A stretch of DNA of 64,000 nucleotides, taken from contig QVRM01001271.1 in NCBI GenBank assembly GCA_003439945.1, forward strand, positions 1 through 64,000, written 5' to 3'. The notes under the pieces are model-generated. The model saw only the letters and a program-made list of their open reading frames with translations. It did no database searches and had not been told where the DNA came from. The position numbers were made by a program, and so were the translations under genes. Origin of the DNA: Dermanyssus gallinae (lineage: Eukaryota; Arthropoda; Arachnida; Mesostigmata; Dermanyssidae). Below, piece by piece: positions 23,381 to 35,484 of the stretch. How positions within the stretch are numbered: the stretch's first letter is position 1; every line of letters begins with the position of its first letter.

Positions 23381-26050
23381 ATGGGGCTTCTTGATGGAGG
23401 CTCCTGCAGCGGCCGCGATGCCAGCGACGGCGTTCGTCATGCTAGCAAAACATGGCGGCAGCAGCATCGTTGTTCTGCAACTGGATTTGGGTCTAGGAGC
23501 AGCTATTATTCTGTCGGGTCCTCATCACCATCCGCAACGCCACCCAATGAGGCAGTGGCGGCATCGGCGTTTTTCTCGTACACCACCACCACTGCCACAA
23601 CCACCACCCACTACTCGCGGGATGAGCAGGAACTGGAGCTCTACTACTGTTCGGCAGAGACGCCGAGTCTAAACGCCGATGACGTGAGCAACGAAGATCT
23701 GGCTGTCGACAGTGACACCGAAGACACCGACGACGACGGCGACGACCACTGGCACGATGCGCCTCTGTACGAAGAAGAGTGCCAGCAGCGTAGGAAAACG
23801 CAGAACCAGAACCAGGATGGAGACGAGTGCAAGCAAAGTAGAAAGGCGCAGTACCAGGACCAGGACGACGAAGATGATGGTCAGCATCGACATACTGTCG
23901 ACGAGATAAATCAGGAACTCCACGACGACGACGATAATGATCAACATCGACAAAACGTCGACGATGCGGAACTGTGCAAAGAAGAGTGCGAGCAGCGTAG
24001 GAAGACGCAGGACCAGGACCAGGACGGAGACGAGTGCGAGCAGAGTAGAAAGGCGCAGTACCAGGACCAGGACGACGATGATGATGGTCAACATCGACAA
24101 ACCGTCGACGAGATAAATCAGGAACTCCACGACGACGATAATGATCAACATCGACAAAACGTCGACGATGCGGAATTGTGCAAAGAAGAGTGCGAGCAGA
24201 GTAGAAAGACGCAGTACCAGGACCAGGAAGGAGACGAGTGCAAGCAGAGTAGAAAGGCGCAGTACCAAAACCAGGACGACGATGATGATGGTCAACATCG
24301 ACAAACCGTCGACGAGATAAATCAGGAACTCCACGACGACGATAATGATCAACATCGACAAAACGTCGACGATGCGGAACTGTGCAAAGAAGAGTGCGAG
24401 CAGCGTAGGAAGACGCAGGACCAGGACCAGGACGGAGACGAGTGCGAGCAGAGTAGAAAGACGCAGTACCTGGACCAGGACGACGACGAAGAGGATGGTC
24501 AATATCGACAAAACGTCGACGATGCGGATCAGAAACTCCACGACGACGGCAACGATGATGATGAACATCGACAAAACGTCGACGATGCGGAACTGTGCAA
24601 AGAAAAGTGCGAGCAGCGTCGAAAGACGCAGGACCAGAACCAGGACGGAGACGTGTGCGAGCAGAGTAGAAAGACGCAGTACCTGGACCAGGACGACAAC
24701 GACGACGACGAAGATGATGGTCAACATCGACAAGACGTCGACGATGCTGATCACGAACTCGACACCAACGATGATGGTCAACATCGACAAGACGTCGACG
24801 ATGCTGATCACGAACTCGACACCAACGATGATGTTCACGTTCGACAACACGTCGACGATGTAAATCACGAACTCAACAACGACGATGACGATCAACAACG
24901 TCGACAGAGCGTCGACAATGCGGATCTCGACGTCGACATTATTGAGCAGCTGCGGCCCTACGGCGTGCGATTCATTCGCGACCTCTGCGCGTACCGATCG
25001 TGCACGTGCCCCATACCGCCGCTGGTCGTGGCCCACTATCGGGCACTGCCAGTGGTGAGCAGCGGCAGCGGCAGCATCTGCTGTCAGCGTCTGCCAAACC
25101 GCGACGATTTCGGCCAGGATCCATACGGCGATCTGTTCATGCAGGACTTCTTCGTGCACCGAGAGACGCGCGGGTCGACGTCGGGCGTGCTGCATTTCGG
25201 CGGAACGTTCGCCAACATCGAGTACGACGCGGTGCTTCGCGAGTACCGACTGCTCAACCTGGCGGGCAGGTCGGGACGGTCGCTGACACACTCCGGCAGC
25301 AAGGCCGGCTTCAAGAGGCGACTCGTCAACTTTGTGCGCTCGTTTTGGGCTGAACTAACGGCGACGACGACGACAACGACAGCAGCAATACCAACAACAG
25401 CAACAACATCAGCAACGACAACAACAGCAACAGCAGTAACAGTATTGACAACAACAACAGCAACAATAGCAGCGACAACAATTACAACAACAGCAGCAAC
25501 AACAATAACGCCGACATCCACAACCAATAGCGGCTATTGCCCACCCGTGTGCGCAGATAGCCAACTTCTGGTGCTATCCTACCCCACCGACACCACGGTC
25601 GACGATGATGACGTGAGTTCGACGCTAAGCGAAGCCGCTAGCTCCGCTGAAGGTCGCACGTGGTACAGCGGCCTCCTTAAAGATGTAATCCAGCACAAAC
25701 AAGCTGGCCGACCCGTCGAATATCCGGTATCGCTACTGTACACGCGCAATTGGCTCGTGCACACTATCGACGAGCAGCTGGACGCCTGCACGAGAGCGGC
25801 AAGGCTCGGCGTCAAGGTGTCGCGCATCGAGGATCTAGCGGAAATGAGCGACTCGGAAATTCTAGCCGAGGATTCGTGCGGCCAGCCGATGGTCCCCAAT
25901 GTGGTGCCGGCTCAATCGCTGTTCCGCACGTCCGCACGGCATACCCTATCCGAGCCGCCGTCTAATTTTCAGCCTCCTCTATTTCGACCTCGTTTCGCCA
26001 GTATTAATCAGAAGCCGCGGAGTTGGCGTGAGAGAACGTTTTCTCGCTAG
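23381..26050 (+). CDS. Acidic repeat-containing protein of unknown function
   Basis: A single frame of 889 codons. The N-terminus (about 1-125) is low-complexity Ser/Thr-rich. Residues of about 130-510 are an acidic, Gln/Asp/Glu-rich array built from five units of about 68 residues (KTQxQxQDGDECEQSRK, then QHRQTVDEINQELH, then VDDAELCKEECEQ), followed by three shorter 19-residue units. From about 520 the sequence is of normal complexity and GC-rich, with blocks such as DPYGDLFMQDFFVHRE and GVLHFGGTFANIEYDAVLRE, then a Thr-rich CAA-repeat insert (about 660-710), then WYSGLLKDVIQHKQAG and TRNWLVHTIDEQLDA. No signal peptide or membrane segment is obvious. I do not recognise the family. The complex C-terminal domains, the long frame and the in-frame repeat lengths support a real gene. 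The start is the first ATG with a fair context; an upstream exon is possible. Confidence 0.65.
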   Translation: MGLLDGGSCSGRDASDGVRHASKTWRQQHRCSATGFGSRSSYYSVGSSSPSATPPNEAVAASAFFSYTTTTATTTTHYSRDEQELELYYCSAETPSLNADDVSNEDLAVDSDTEDTDDDGDDHWHDAPLYEEECQQRRKTQNQNQDGDECKQSRKAQYQDQDDEDDGQHRHTVDEINQELHDDDDNDQHRQNVDDAELCKEECEQRRKTQDQDQDGDECEQSRKAQYQDQDDDDDGQHRQTVDEINQELHDDDNDQHRQNVDDAELCKEECEQSRKTQYQDQEGDECKQSRKAQYQNQDDDDDGQHRQTVDEINQELHDDDNDQHRQNVDDAELCKEECEQRRKTQDQDQDGDECEQSRKTQYLDQDDDEEDGQYRQNVDDADQKLHDDGNDDDEHRQNVDDAELCKEKCEQRRKTQDQNQDGDVCEQSRKTQYLDQDDNDDDEDDGQHRQDVDDADHELDTNDDGQHRQDVDDADHELDTNDDVHVRQHVDDVNHELNNDDDDQQRRQSVDNADLDVDIIEQLRPYGVRFIRDLCAYRSCTCPIPPLVVAHYRALPVVSSGSGSICCQRLPNRDDFGQDPYGDLFMQDFFVHRETRGSTSGVLHFGGTFANIEYDAVLREYRLLNLAGRSGRSLTHSGSKAGFKRRLVNFVRSFWAELTATTTTTTAAIPTTATTSATTTTATAVTVLTTTTATIAATTITTTAATTITPTSTTNSGYCPPVCADSQLLVLSYPTDTTVDDDDVSSTLSEAASSAEGRTWYSGLLKDVIQHKQAGRPVEYPVSLLYTRNWLVHTIDEQLDACTRAARLGVKVSRIEDLAEMSDSEILAEDSCGQPMVPNVVPAQSLFRTSARHTLSEPPSNFQPPLFRPRFASINQKPRSWRERTFSR
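23774..24880. repeat. Coding minisatellite: 204-bp units, then 57-bp units
   Basis: The unit start GAAGAGTGCGAGCAG occurs at 23774 (variant), 23981, 24185, 24389 and 24602 (GAAAAG variant). Spacings are 207, 204, 204 and 213, all multiples of three. Downstream, GATGATGGTCAACATCGACA-type units repeat every 57 bp at about 24712, 24769 and 24826. Units share a GTCGACGATGCG core. Confidence 0.92.
25360..25515. repeat. (CAA)n-type triplet tract within the coding frame
   Basis: About 150 bp of CAA/ACA/GAC triplets read in frame as a Thr-rich linker of the 23.4-kb gene. A shadow poly-Val frame exists on the other strand. Confidence 0.85.
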
Positions 26051-26320
26051 AAACGCTTCCTTCTTGGGCTTGGCATTTCTAACGGCAATACTGGCGTCGG
26101 TGTCGAACCCCAAAGACGTATATGTTGGCAACGTGTCACAGTCGAAAATCATGTCTTTCTCTCTCTCTCTTTCTCTCTATTTACTTATTTATTAGCCTCT
26201 TGTTATGGCCGTACAGGGCACTCACTATGTGCTGAGGTGTAAAACTCGTTGACACTGTCTACTCATATCGACTTAAGCATATAATTTGCCTTCTTAAAGA
26301 AGATTCGACTTTAAAATGCG

Positions 26321-26321
<1 letters not shown>

Positions 26322-26357
<36 letters not shown>
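26322..26357. repeat. (TA)n microsatellite
   Basis: About 36 bp of TA dinucleotide downstream of the 23.4-kb gene. Confidence 0.95.
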
Positions 26358-26360
<3 letters not shown>

Positions 26361-26782
26361 CATATTGCGATGATTTATTAATCATTTACAATACATTTGC
26401 ACACTTGGCAGTGCTCGCCTTAAATATATATTATATGTATATATACATTATACTCGTGTATGCACCATAATAAAATATAAAATATATTTAGATACTTATA
26501 AAGCAGGCATTATTAATAATATATTCTACTGAATGTTGTAACCACATAAAGATGCATATAGGTTTCGACCGTAAGTAACCTCGCCTAACTTAACTGGCAT
26601 GGTTGTGTTTTTTGTCACAAATTCCTCTAGCTGTAGCCGCCTCCCCCCCCCCCAAAGTGCCTCGACTTGGGATACTTCACTTCAAGGACGCGGTGCTGCC
26701 GGCTGACAAAGTCGAAGCATGTGCATCGTACCGGCCTTAGTTTAGCATTTGCAGCTATTCCAGGGACAATAAGGGTATTTGG

Positions 26783-26935
26783 TATTTTTTTTTGTTCTAG
26801 GAGGTTTCGGGAATGCCTGATGCACATGCGCCACTAGCAGCCTGCGTGACTAGTGTGAAACTCGCAAACCCACTAAACCCGTATTCCTTTCCACCCCCCA
26901 GGTTCGGTATTACTTTGGCATTACTTCGAAGAAGG
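26783..26935 (-). mobile_element. R1-type 3' UTR fragment, inverted copy of the 9.22-9.37 kb module
   Basis: The reverse complement of this interval matches 9220-9366: GGTTTAGTGGGTTTGCGAG, then CAGGCTGCTAGTGGCGCATG, then a short A-run (the T-run near 26,787). No coding part remains. It is a very short 5'-truncated insertion. Confidence 0.75.
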
Positions 26936-27459
26936 GTATTTGGAATCTACGAAGTCGTAGAGTAGTTGTAGCAGTCGTTTGTGAGAGACCGCTGTCAGGA
27001 CGAAACAATGTTTTCATTTCACTGAAACGTCATACGAAATAGCTGTCAAATGCATTTATAGAGATGGTCAAGTGTCCGGATAAGTGCGGAACCCATCTAC
27101 CGCGATCATCGCAACCATTCGAGGCAGCTCGGCTTTTGTGTAGAGATCGGCCATATCCCTATATGTAAAACAGTCCCCCCTTCCCAAATAATAATAATAA
27201 TAATAATAATTGTCCTTGTAACAAACAATTTGTAATATACACAAATAGTTATATATAATCCAAGCATGCTGACCCCGCCAACATCCCTTTGGGCTTTGGC
27301 GGAAGAAAATAATATTGACACTCTACTCGTCGACATTCAAGGAAACACGCGCCAAGTCAAACTGCTACGCATTTTACCAAAATCCGTGAGGTCTACCTTG
27401 CAGAGGAACTTACTAGCGTCTTCTTAAACGTCGCCAAAAACAACGACTTCTCCGCCTGG

Positions 27460-29190
27460 TACTCTTTGTTCTCATTCGCTCCGATCGTGCTGCAACTCCC
27501 TCGAGCTGAAAAAAAACGCTCGTCTATCTTGATTAGGAAGAACGTACGCGAATTTTCAGCAGCAAAATGGCTCAGGGACCTGGCGCACGAGGGATCAGGG
27601 TCTATGGCTTACCTCGACAATAACCTCTACAGACGGGTGAGAGTCAAGCTGGTGCATCTCTTGAGTCCTCCACTTTTCTGTCTGTGTATCAAGGAAATGG
27701 GGGACGCACTGCGATCCCCCTTAATGGCTGGTATCTGGATAACGGCGTTTTGGGCGGAGACTTCCTGACAGTATTAGACGATATTCGAAAGGTCATTGAC
27801 TTTTGTGTGATAAGAGGCCTGAGTCTGAACCCGGGTAAATGTGGGGTATATGCTACAGCTCACAACGGAATTGAATCATTAGATTTAACCGCTTCTTTGG
27901 CCTACTCCCCTGTTGACAGGACTGACCTGGAGCTGCTAGGTGTGCCCTTGTTGCCGTATTGGATACCAAAAGCACTAGCCGGCCGGGAAGGCAAACTGGA
28001 CTTCGCCACAGGCAAACGACCCCAATTGGGGGCCCAATGCGGCCTATTTCTCCCTAGATCTTACTTTTCAGCCACGAGGTTAACACGCCTAGTTAGAGGT
28101 TGCAATTTATCCTCATCGCCAGAACTTTTACAGCCTTTTAGTGATCTTTGCTTAGACACTTTAGAAGAGATACTAAATCTTCAGCTTGCCGCTGTGGCAA
28201 GAGATCAAGTAATGCTTCCGATGTCTCGGAGGGCGGCTTAGGCATGCCGGACGCAGTCATGATGGCAGGACCCGCGAGCGTGTCATCGTTGACTCAGGCT
28301 TCGGACAAGGTTAGAGCATTATTGGATAACGATGGGGAAGCTTATAACGTAGAACTACAAAAGCTGACCGACAGATTGTTGTCTTTATTCGACTCCCCTC
28401 CCGATGAAAGGGCTAAACAGAGCAGTTGGACAACCCCTCTGCAAGAAAAGCGATTAGCAAGCCTGATCGATAGAGCCCCCACCGTGGCTGATAAAGCAAG
28501 ACTTCGAGCCGCCAGTAGTCAAGGGGCTGGCCCCTGGCTACATGCCCTACACTGTTCACAAATAGGGACTCTTTTGGATGACGAGACGACGCGCAGTACT
28601 ACAGGATTGCGGCTTGGTGTCGACCTAGTTGTTCCTCACCGATGTCGTTGTGGTTACCTTGTAGACGCTTTGGCGCATCATGGCTTGTCATGCGCCTTAA
28701 GTGCAGACCGAACAGCGCGCCATTCGGCATTCAATGACACTTTTAGTCGAGCACTGAAGTCTGCTGGCTTTCCGTGTGTACTAGAACCTCCGGGTCTATC
28801 CAGAGACGATGGATAAAGGCCTGACGGTCTTACTCTAACCCCTTTTGAGCGTGGTCGCACGCTTGTTTGGGACGCAACTGTAACCGACTCATTAGCCCCT
28901 TTGATGGCCGGTGCAGGTGCGGACCAGGCAGGTCACGCGTCCAGGTTAGCAGAGGCTAACAATTGTAGAAAATACTATGGCATTAGTTATCTGCACCAAT
29001 TTTGTCCGTTGGGTTTCGAAACAATGGGGAAAACCAGGCCTGCTTCCAATGAAACTGATTCATCGCGTTGGTAGAAGCCTTAACTTTTCCACGGAAGACT
29101 CAAGGGCGTCAGAATTTTTGCGTCGACATTCAACGAGGAAACGCAGCATCTGTTTGGGGGACACTGTCGAACTGGGTACCCCGTAGTTAC
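27460..29190 (+). pseudogene. Retroelement reverse-transcriptase remnant, unassigned family
   Basis: Pieces in successive frames form one decayed polyprotein. Near 27,660 is SPPLFCLCIKEMGDALRSPL. After a frameshift comes GWYLDNGVLGGD, a YxDD-type active-site block with the second Asp changed to Asn. Next is GLSLNPGKCGVY. Near 28,230 is EGGLGMPDAVMMAGPASVSS. Then come QGAGPWLHALHCSQIGTLLD, TGLRLGVDLVVPHRCRCGY and LAHHGLSCALSADRTARHSA, which is Cys/His-rich, then FPCVLEPPGLSRDDG. A frame break near 28,815 leads to TLVWDATVTDSLAP. I know this arrangement from invertebrate retroelement polyproteins but cannot name the clade. Stops and shifts show it is dead. Confidence 0.72.
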
Positions 29191-29756
29191 ACGTTAACGC
29201 GGAAACTCTTGTTCACTCCAAAGTGCAGAAACTATTACGTCGCAAAGGGATACTGTTCTCTGAGTAGCGCAGACAACTATAATTGGCGACGATGTATGGA
29301 CTTCAATAACACGTAATCTATGATCCACCTACCGATGACTGCATCGTTACATCAAGCCTACGATTTGAGTGGAATCGCTCAATTCGCCACATCGAGCTAA
29401 ATTATTCACAAGTTTAGCCGTGGACACAGTGCCACGCCTACCAAATCGCGATGACTGGCAATCTCCAAGGGCATCATCGAATGTTCCCTAGGCGATTGAC
29501 GTCGTCAACTCTCCCTTTTTCACATTGTACTCGTAAAATGTCTTGTCCAGTTACAACGACTCGTTGTAGACAAGATTTTCTGAAGCCCGGACTGCTTTTA
29601 TCTTATTTATCTGCACGAGGCTGCGCCATACAGACGTCGCTGTAAAAATTATGAAGAAATTTTATATGGTGTAATTCCTAATTTCATTTTGTCTACCTCT
29701 GTTGTGAAGAAGACAAATAGACATACGTGTATGACGTAAGTTTCTAAAGTTCACAC

Positions 29757-29789
<33 letters not shown>

Positions 29790-30109
29790 ACACAGATGCA
29801 TGTATATGTGTGCGTTTCAGAAGCTGCACAGTCGTCTAACATTCGACTACCAAACTGCGAAATGCCACCGCGATTTGGGCAGTTTTGGCCAAATTTAAAG
29901 GTGGAGTAGTAGCGCTCGCACTTCTTGCGAATATAAATTGGGGCTTGGCGTGTGGCGCCTGGGAGTGCAGTACAAGATACGATGGATGGGTGAAATTCCA
30001 GTCAGCAGCGAGTGCTTAGAGGATGTCGTGGCTGGGCCACACAGCCACAAACGACATTGTTTGCGCACACCACTCGTCCACGCGTTTTGAACATTATCAG
30101 ATGCCCAAT

Positions 30110-30277
30110 GTTTTATTATTATTATTATTATTATTATTTATTAATATTGTTTAAATGTTACAATTGTGAGGTGTGAACGTGTACTCCTTGTTATTATTAT
30201 TATTATTATTATTAATATTATTATTATTTATTAATATTGTTTAAATGTTACAATTGTGAGGTGTGAACGTGTACTCC

Positions 30278-30312
<35 letters not shown>
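30110..30312. repeat. (ATT)n with an embedded duplicated 50-bp segment
   Basis: The segment GTTACAATTGTGAGGTGTGA plus CGTGTACTCCTTG occurs at about 30,157 and again at about 30,248, each flanked by (TTA)n. A third diverged copy (TGAGGTCTGAACGTATTA) is at about 30,760. It probably expanded together with the triplet. Confidence 0.9.
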
Positions 30313-30622
30313 AACAACTTTTTCCACTGGAGATTGTAGGCTGTCTAACAGCTCTCTAGCTGCAGCGCTGCATCTGTAGGAGTCCAATGTATGCTGTGTG
30401 GGACGTTCTTGACAGGGGTCTGGTCCAATTGTTTGTCTAGCTATTAGCTCTGCAGCGTATTTGGCTCCTGTGATTCCTTGGCGAATGTCTGGTTTGACCA
30501 ACACAATTGCAAGCTTACCAAATTCCAATAGAGACGCAGCATAGCATATGGGAGCCAGCTCCACCGCTGATCTAATACCAAGTCCTCCTTCTGCAATTGG
30601 AAGGGTTGCTCTTTTCCAAGTG
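30313..30622 (-). pseudogene. Retroelement remnant, same family as 27.5-29.2 kb
   Basis: The minus strand reads EGGLGIRSAVELAPICYAA and LLEFGKLAIVLVKPDIRQG with one frame change. The first block matches EGGLGMPDAVMMAGPA in the 28.2-kb copy. It is cut at both ends by (ATT)n tracts. Confidence 0.6.
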
Positions 30623-30634
30623 TTGTTGTTGTTG

Positions 30635-30635
<1 letters not shown>

Positions 30636-30724
<89 letters not shown>

Positions 30725-30745
30725 TTATTTTTATTATTTATTACA
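30636..30745. repeat. (ATT)n microsatellite
   Basis: About 110 bp of ATT triplets. It separates two fragments of the same retroelement. Confidence 0.95.
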
Positions 30746-30803
30746 TGTTAAATAATGTTACAATTGTGAGGTCTGAACGTATTATTGCAAATTCTTTAAA
30801 TAA

Positions 30804-31270
30804 TTATTTCACTCCATGGCGCCTAAAATAGATGCCGCGTTTCCTCTGCAAACGGCCAAAGACAACGCTTGCCTCAAGAACTTGACCCTCTCTTTGGTCG
30901 CCTGTGACCTCCTGAATTCGCTTACTCAAATCTTTGAGAAATGCTTCGGTTCCTTTGCTGATTGGTCCTAGCGTCTCCATGGCAATAGGCACGAAAGTAT
31001 ATCTTGTTTCCAGTCCAGTGTATTTAACGCGTTTTCTGGCTTCCGCATGCTTTGCCACCCACCCCGGCTCAACTGAGCTGTGGTGTAAATAGGAAGCCGC
31101 GGTGGTGCACGAAACCGTTGCATCCCAAGCAAGGGACTTCCCATGAGACCATAATGCAATGGTCACCCCATCAGGTCTTTCTTCGCCAGCGGGCACTAAA
31201 CCTCTCGGTTCAAGTGTAGATGGTATACCGGCTTTCCTAAGAGACCTCATAATGACTTTGTTTAATTCAG
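30804..31270 (-). pseudogene. C-terminal retroelement remnant, same family as 27.5-29.2 kb
   Basis: A 148-codon minus-strand frame contains KAGIPSTLEPRGLVPAGEE, RPDGVTIALWSHGKSLAWDA, RYTFVPIAMETLGPISKGT and DLSKRIQEVTGDQREG. The first two blocks are equivalent to FPCVLEPPGLSRDDG and the following TLVWDATV of the 28.8-kb copy. It has no start of its own. On the minus strand it comes before, not after, the fragment at 30.3-30.6 kb, so the order is rearranged. Confidence 0.7.
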
Positions 31271-31289
31271 CATGTCTGGAGGATCTACA

Positions 31290-31336
31290 TTACTTATTAT
31301 TACTACTATTATTATTATTATTACTATTATTACTAC

Positions 31337-31396
<60 letters not shown>

Positions 31397-31417
31397 TATT
31401 ATTATTATTATATTATT

Positions 31418-31491
<74 letters not shown>
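31290..31491. repeat. (ATT)n microsatellite, about 200 bp
   Basis: Interrupted ATT/ACT triplets. Predicted poly-Leu, poly-Ile and poly-Tyr peptides are artefacts. Confidence 0.95.
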
Positions 31492-31499
31492 GATAACTA

Positions 31500-33224
31500 G
31501 CCCACTATTTGTGATAATAAGAATAATGATATAAAACTCCAGCGAACCACCTCCAGTGGTTTATAGACATTGATCTTGTTGGCAAACTCCACCATCAAAC
31601 AAGACGCTGTCTATTTGAAACATAGTCTTCATCGATTTTAACAATCTCGGGCTTAAAAAAGCATGGCCGTTCTTTTGCCGGGATGCCGTGTTGAAGCTCG
31701 CAATGACATTAAAATAATTAATCGCGCCGGGCATACATATATGCAGGTGCAATCGTTCTGTATATCCTCGCAGTGCAATCTGTTAAGCAGCACCGGCATC
31801 AAGGCGCGATCATTTTATTTGCTGAACATAGTCTGCAAGTACTACTCTTGTAAAATCTGCTGACTAATTTATTTTATCTTTGTATCAAGTAAACACTCTG
31901 CATAATTGGCTAAATAGCGTTAGTATGAAACCGATTCTTTAAAGAAACTGCCCGGTATCCACCCGACTAACAATAAATACGTGTCCGCGGTTGATTGTAC
32001 CCACGGTGGTGAAAACAAGTAGATTTAGAAATGAGAACTTGTCTTACGAAAGCTGGGCAGACCCGAAATATTACAGTCTGAGAAGGTTGTGAGGCTACAG
32101 TATATAATACTGAGGCATTAAAACGATAGGATCTAGAGACTGGCCCATTCATTCGTACAGGCAAATAGCGCCAACGAGTTCTGTATTACATGTTGGACAT
32201 GAGGATGAGCCAGTAAAGGTGCATGCCGCACATGATAAGATGTGTATGTACATGCTGCACATGAAAGCATGCGTCTTGTAGTCTCCAGTGTGTTCGATTT
32301 CACTAGACTTTAGAGTAAACACTCCGAAGGTATCAGTGTCATTCGTATATTTTATTAATATGGGCATGTCTTCATCAATATCATATGTTCGCTTGAGTCA
32401 TGAAATGAGTTTCACTCAAGGTTTCCCGCAACCGTCGTTTGCAGTTAGTTATCCACTTCGTAATCGTTTGGTCTGATTTTGCGAAAGATTGAGCGCTCTC
32501 TTACCGACATGTTTTAGCATTACTATGTATTTCTCCACAGGATATAGTTATACATCAAAAGAAAGGAATAGCACATACTCGGTTTAAGAATTATCCTACG
32601 TCTTCATCATCTCTTCTCTTTTCTGACAAAGAGTTTTTTTTGCTTGGAAGTAGAATTTGCACGCCGATCAACGACACTTCGATAGACCGCCGCTTCTTCT
32701 TGTTCTTCTTCGACTTCTTCTGCAAAATTAACGTAATTATGACCTTTTTCATCGAGATTGTCAAACCACCTAACAACCCCGCCGACACAGGCCAAAATGC
32801 AAATTGCGCGGCTGCGCTTCGCTCCTTCGGTCAACAACATCACCTGTTGCAGGAAAGTGCACCTGTTGCAGACGTCACGTTAGGGGAACGATTTCGTTCG
32901 ATTAACCTGTTCATTTACGTCGTCGCTTAGAGATTGAATTTAATACAACTCTGGTAGTTATATTGGTCGCGGTATTAGTTGTTGGTGTTGCGAGACCACA
33001 CGCAACCTCTGGCCTACTGCAACGTCGTCTCAACGTTAACGTGCTCATTTTAGCATTTGTCTAAAGAAAGCTAGCGACTCACAGTTGTGCCGATCACATC
33101 AGGTGTCATGCGTGCATGCGCGATATTTTCCATAACATATCCATACATCTAGAGTGTAACGCAGAAGCGATTTGTCGAACTCAACGACACGCATTTCAAT
33201 AACGTATATGTGTGTGTATGTATG

Positions 33225-33256
<32 letters not shown>

Positions 33257-35480
33257 CATACCTGTATAATTGTTTTTTGCAGTGTACCTCAAACAGGGTG
33301 ACTTTTTCGCTGCCAGATAACGAGCAAACTACCTGTTAGCGGGAAACTTTCACAACTCTTTGCGCGATAAGTGTTGGCAACAACTGTATTGCATGAACAG
33401 CGGCCGGTGGTCGCCGTCAAGTTGTTAGCCGTAGCCAGCTATAACGAACGGGCGTCGTCATCGTCGTGGTCGTAATAATGCTTAATTAACTAATAACATA
33501 ATTAACAAGCGTATCAGCCTACCAGCGCAATCATAGTGCAGGGATCGTGGCCTACTGACTCAAGCCAACCGCTACTATCCCTGGCGTCTAACAACGGAGA
33601 CGGTGGGCCACCTCCTCTGCATTGATCGCGTGCCGGTTGACGCCGAGCAAAGAAAAGGCGATGCGTCAGAGCAGAAACAACCCAGAGAGCGGGGCTCTCT
33701 CAGTGCTGCGCTATTCGTCGCTATCGCCCTTATTCCTTACGCAGTTGTTATTATTGTCGTCGTCGTTGTTCTTGTTGTAGTCTTTTTTTTTTGTTATTGT
33801 TGTTGTTGTTGCTGTGCCCATTCATTTGGCCTAGCTGGCTACGGTACACTCTGTAAACCAAATGCATTCCGCGGTCCTCTTCTCGGTAATTCGTTCTCAT
33901 GTTTGACATTTCGTTAATTTAAATTTAAAATGTAGCGGTATGTCGTGTTTCTGTCGCACGACGCACCTAAGCCAATAGTTTTGTTAATGTTGTTGTTGTT
34001 GTTGCTTATGTTGGTATTGTTGTTTTTACGTTATTGCTCGTCTAACAAACATTCAAATCATTTCCTCAGTCTAGTCCATCTAGCCATCTAGCTTGTCATC
34101 TCGGTATCAACGGGTCGGGCCGTTTCATGTTTGGTCAAAATCTGTGTCACATCTTTTCCGCCGTTCTGTCCCGCGTGCCCGCAAGTTCGTTCGTAATACT
34201 GTTTATCGAGTTCCACCGAGGGGGTAATGCTGGTGCAACTGGCTACCTGCTGGTAGTACTAATCAAGTTAGTAATGAATCGTAAAGAATTATTTGTAGTT
34301 TCAATCGCCGCTATCACTATAACTTCCAAACACACACATAAACCCACGCCCGCTAACCATACGAACGTTAGCAACTGACAGGCGACGTGTTTCAACATCA
34401 AGCAGATGTGAGTGATTGCTTAAGGCGAAGTTCGTAGTAGCGTGAGAGCTTTCCATATACGCTAATAGTATATTCAGCGTTTTGTTTTTATAAGTCTTAG
34501 TATGGCGTAGTACTAAAGTCCAGCCAATGCCGGACATGTGTGTATCATCTCGTGTTCAAGGAGCGAATATGATCAAATCTATCTCCCGTATGGCAGGTAG
34601 AAAGGAAATGTTGGGCTGACTGCCAGAAGCAAATTGTCCACACTGCGGGTGACAATAGCGTGTTCGATGTGGCCGAATGCCTTGCGGTCTATTGTCCTAT
34701 TCCTCGGGCACAGTGTGCTTGCTCCTAAGGCGTAGCAGTATGTCATAACTAGCCAATGTTTAACATATCCGTAAACGGCTCTTAAGTAGTAGTAGTAGTA
34801 GTGTAGTAAGAGAAAACCAGCAGTAAAACCTACTGCAACGTGTATAGACCGAGCAAACAGCAAATAATGTAGCTAAAGTACGAGTGTGCACAAAGATATA
34901 AGGCACAAGGTGTATATAAATGCGTATATCGATGTGTGTATGTATATATATATACACACACACATACACATATGTATATAGATATATAGTGCAACAGTGT
35001 GATAGACTATAGCTTCTCCGTTTGTTCTTCTACCTGTAACTCTGTCACATGACTTCATCAGATGAGTACACAAATTGCAGTGCTTGCATAAGAGATGGTG
35101 AACCATGAACGTGGGCAGATCATCGTGCTCTGCTCTTCGTGTCCTGCTCGCCTCACACCGCCTATCGAGAGCCCAACAACGCTACCGTGAGGGAGAAGAC
35201 AGGCGCAGCAGCAGCAGAAGAAAACACGTAGGCGAATAGTGGGCGTTCGGTGGGCGTGCTGGCTGGATAAATAGGATGTGCCAAGAGCAATTGTAGTGAT
35301 TGATTGGTCGGTCGGTCGGTCAATCGTAGTTGTAGTCAGCGTCTGTGCAGACGGATCTGTTCGTTTGGTACAACGCCATCAAACGTCGGTGGTACTATTA
35401 TCATCATGCGTAGTTCGTTTCGTTTCTCGTAGTAGAACGTCCGTTTCTCTCTTGCAATTTTCACGTTTCTCTCTCGTAGC
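31500..35480. other. Stretch without a recognisable gene
   Basis: I see no family match on either strand. It contains a (TA)n tract at about 33,233-33,255, GTT/GTC triplets near 33,750-33,815 and 33,980, and a mixed TA/CA repeat near 34,935-34,990. Several 60-100 codon frames exist but none has recognisable motifs or a convincing start. Confidence 0.55.
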
Positions 35481-35484
35481 CAGC

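Noticed and set aside
23669..25291. 540-codon frame on the minus strand opposite the acidic repeat gene
   Set aside because: It is a shadow of the repeat: GTCGAC-type codons and GAC/CAG triplets read as Val/Leu on the other strand. Beyond the repeat it has no recognisable domain, whereas the plus strand carries the complex C-terminal sequence.
34127..34378. 83-codon plus-strand frame with hydrophobic stretches
   Set aside because: No homology, no splice context, and codon use is like the surrounding non-coding DNA.
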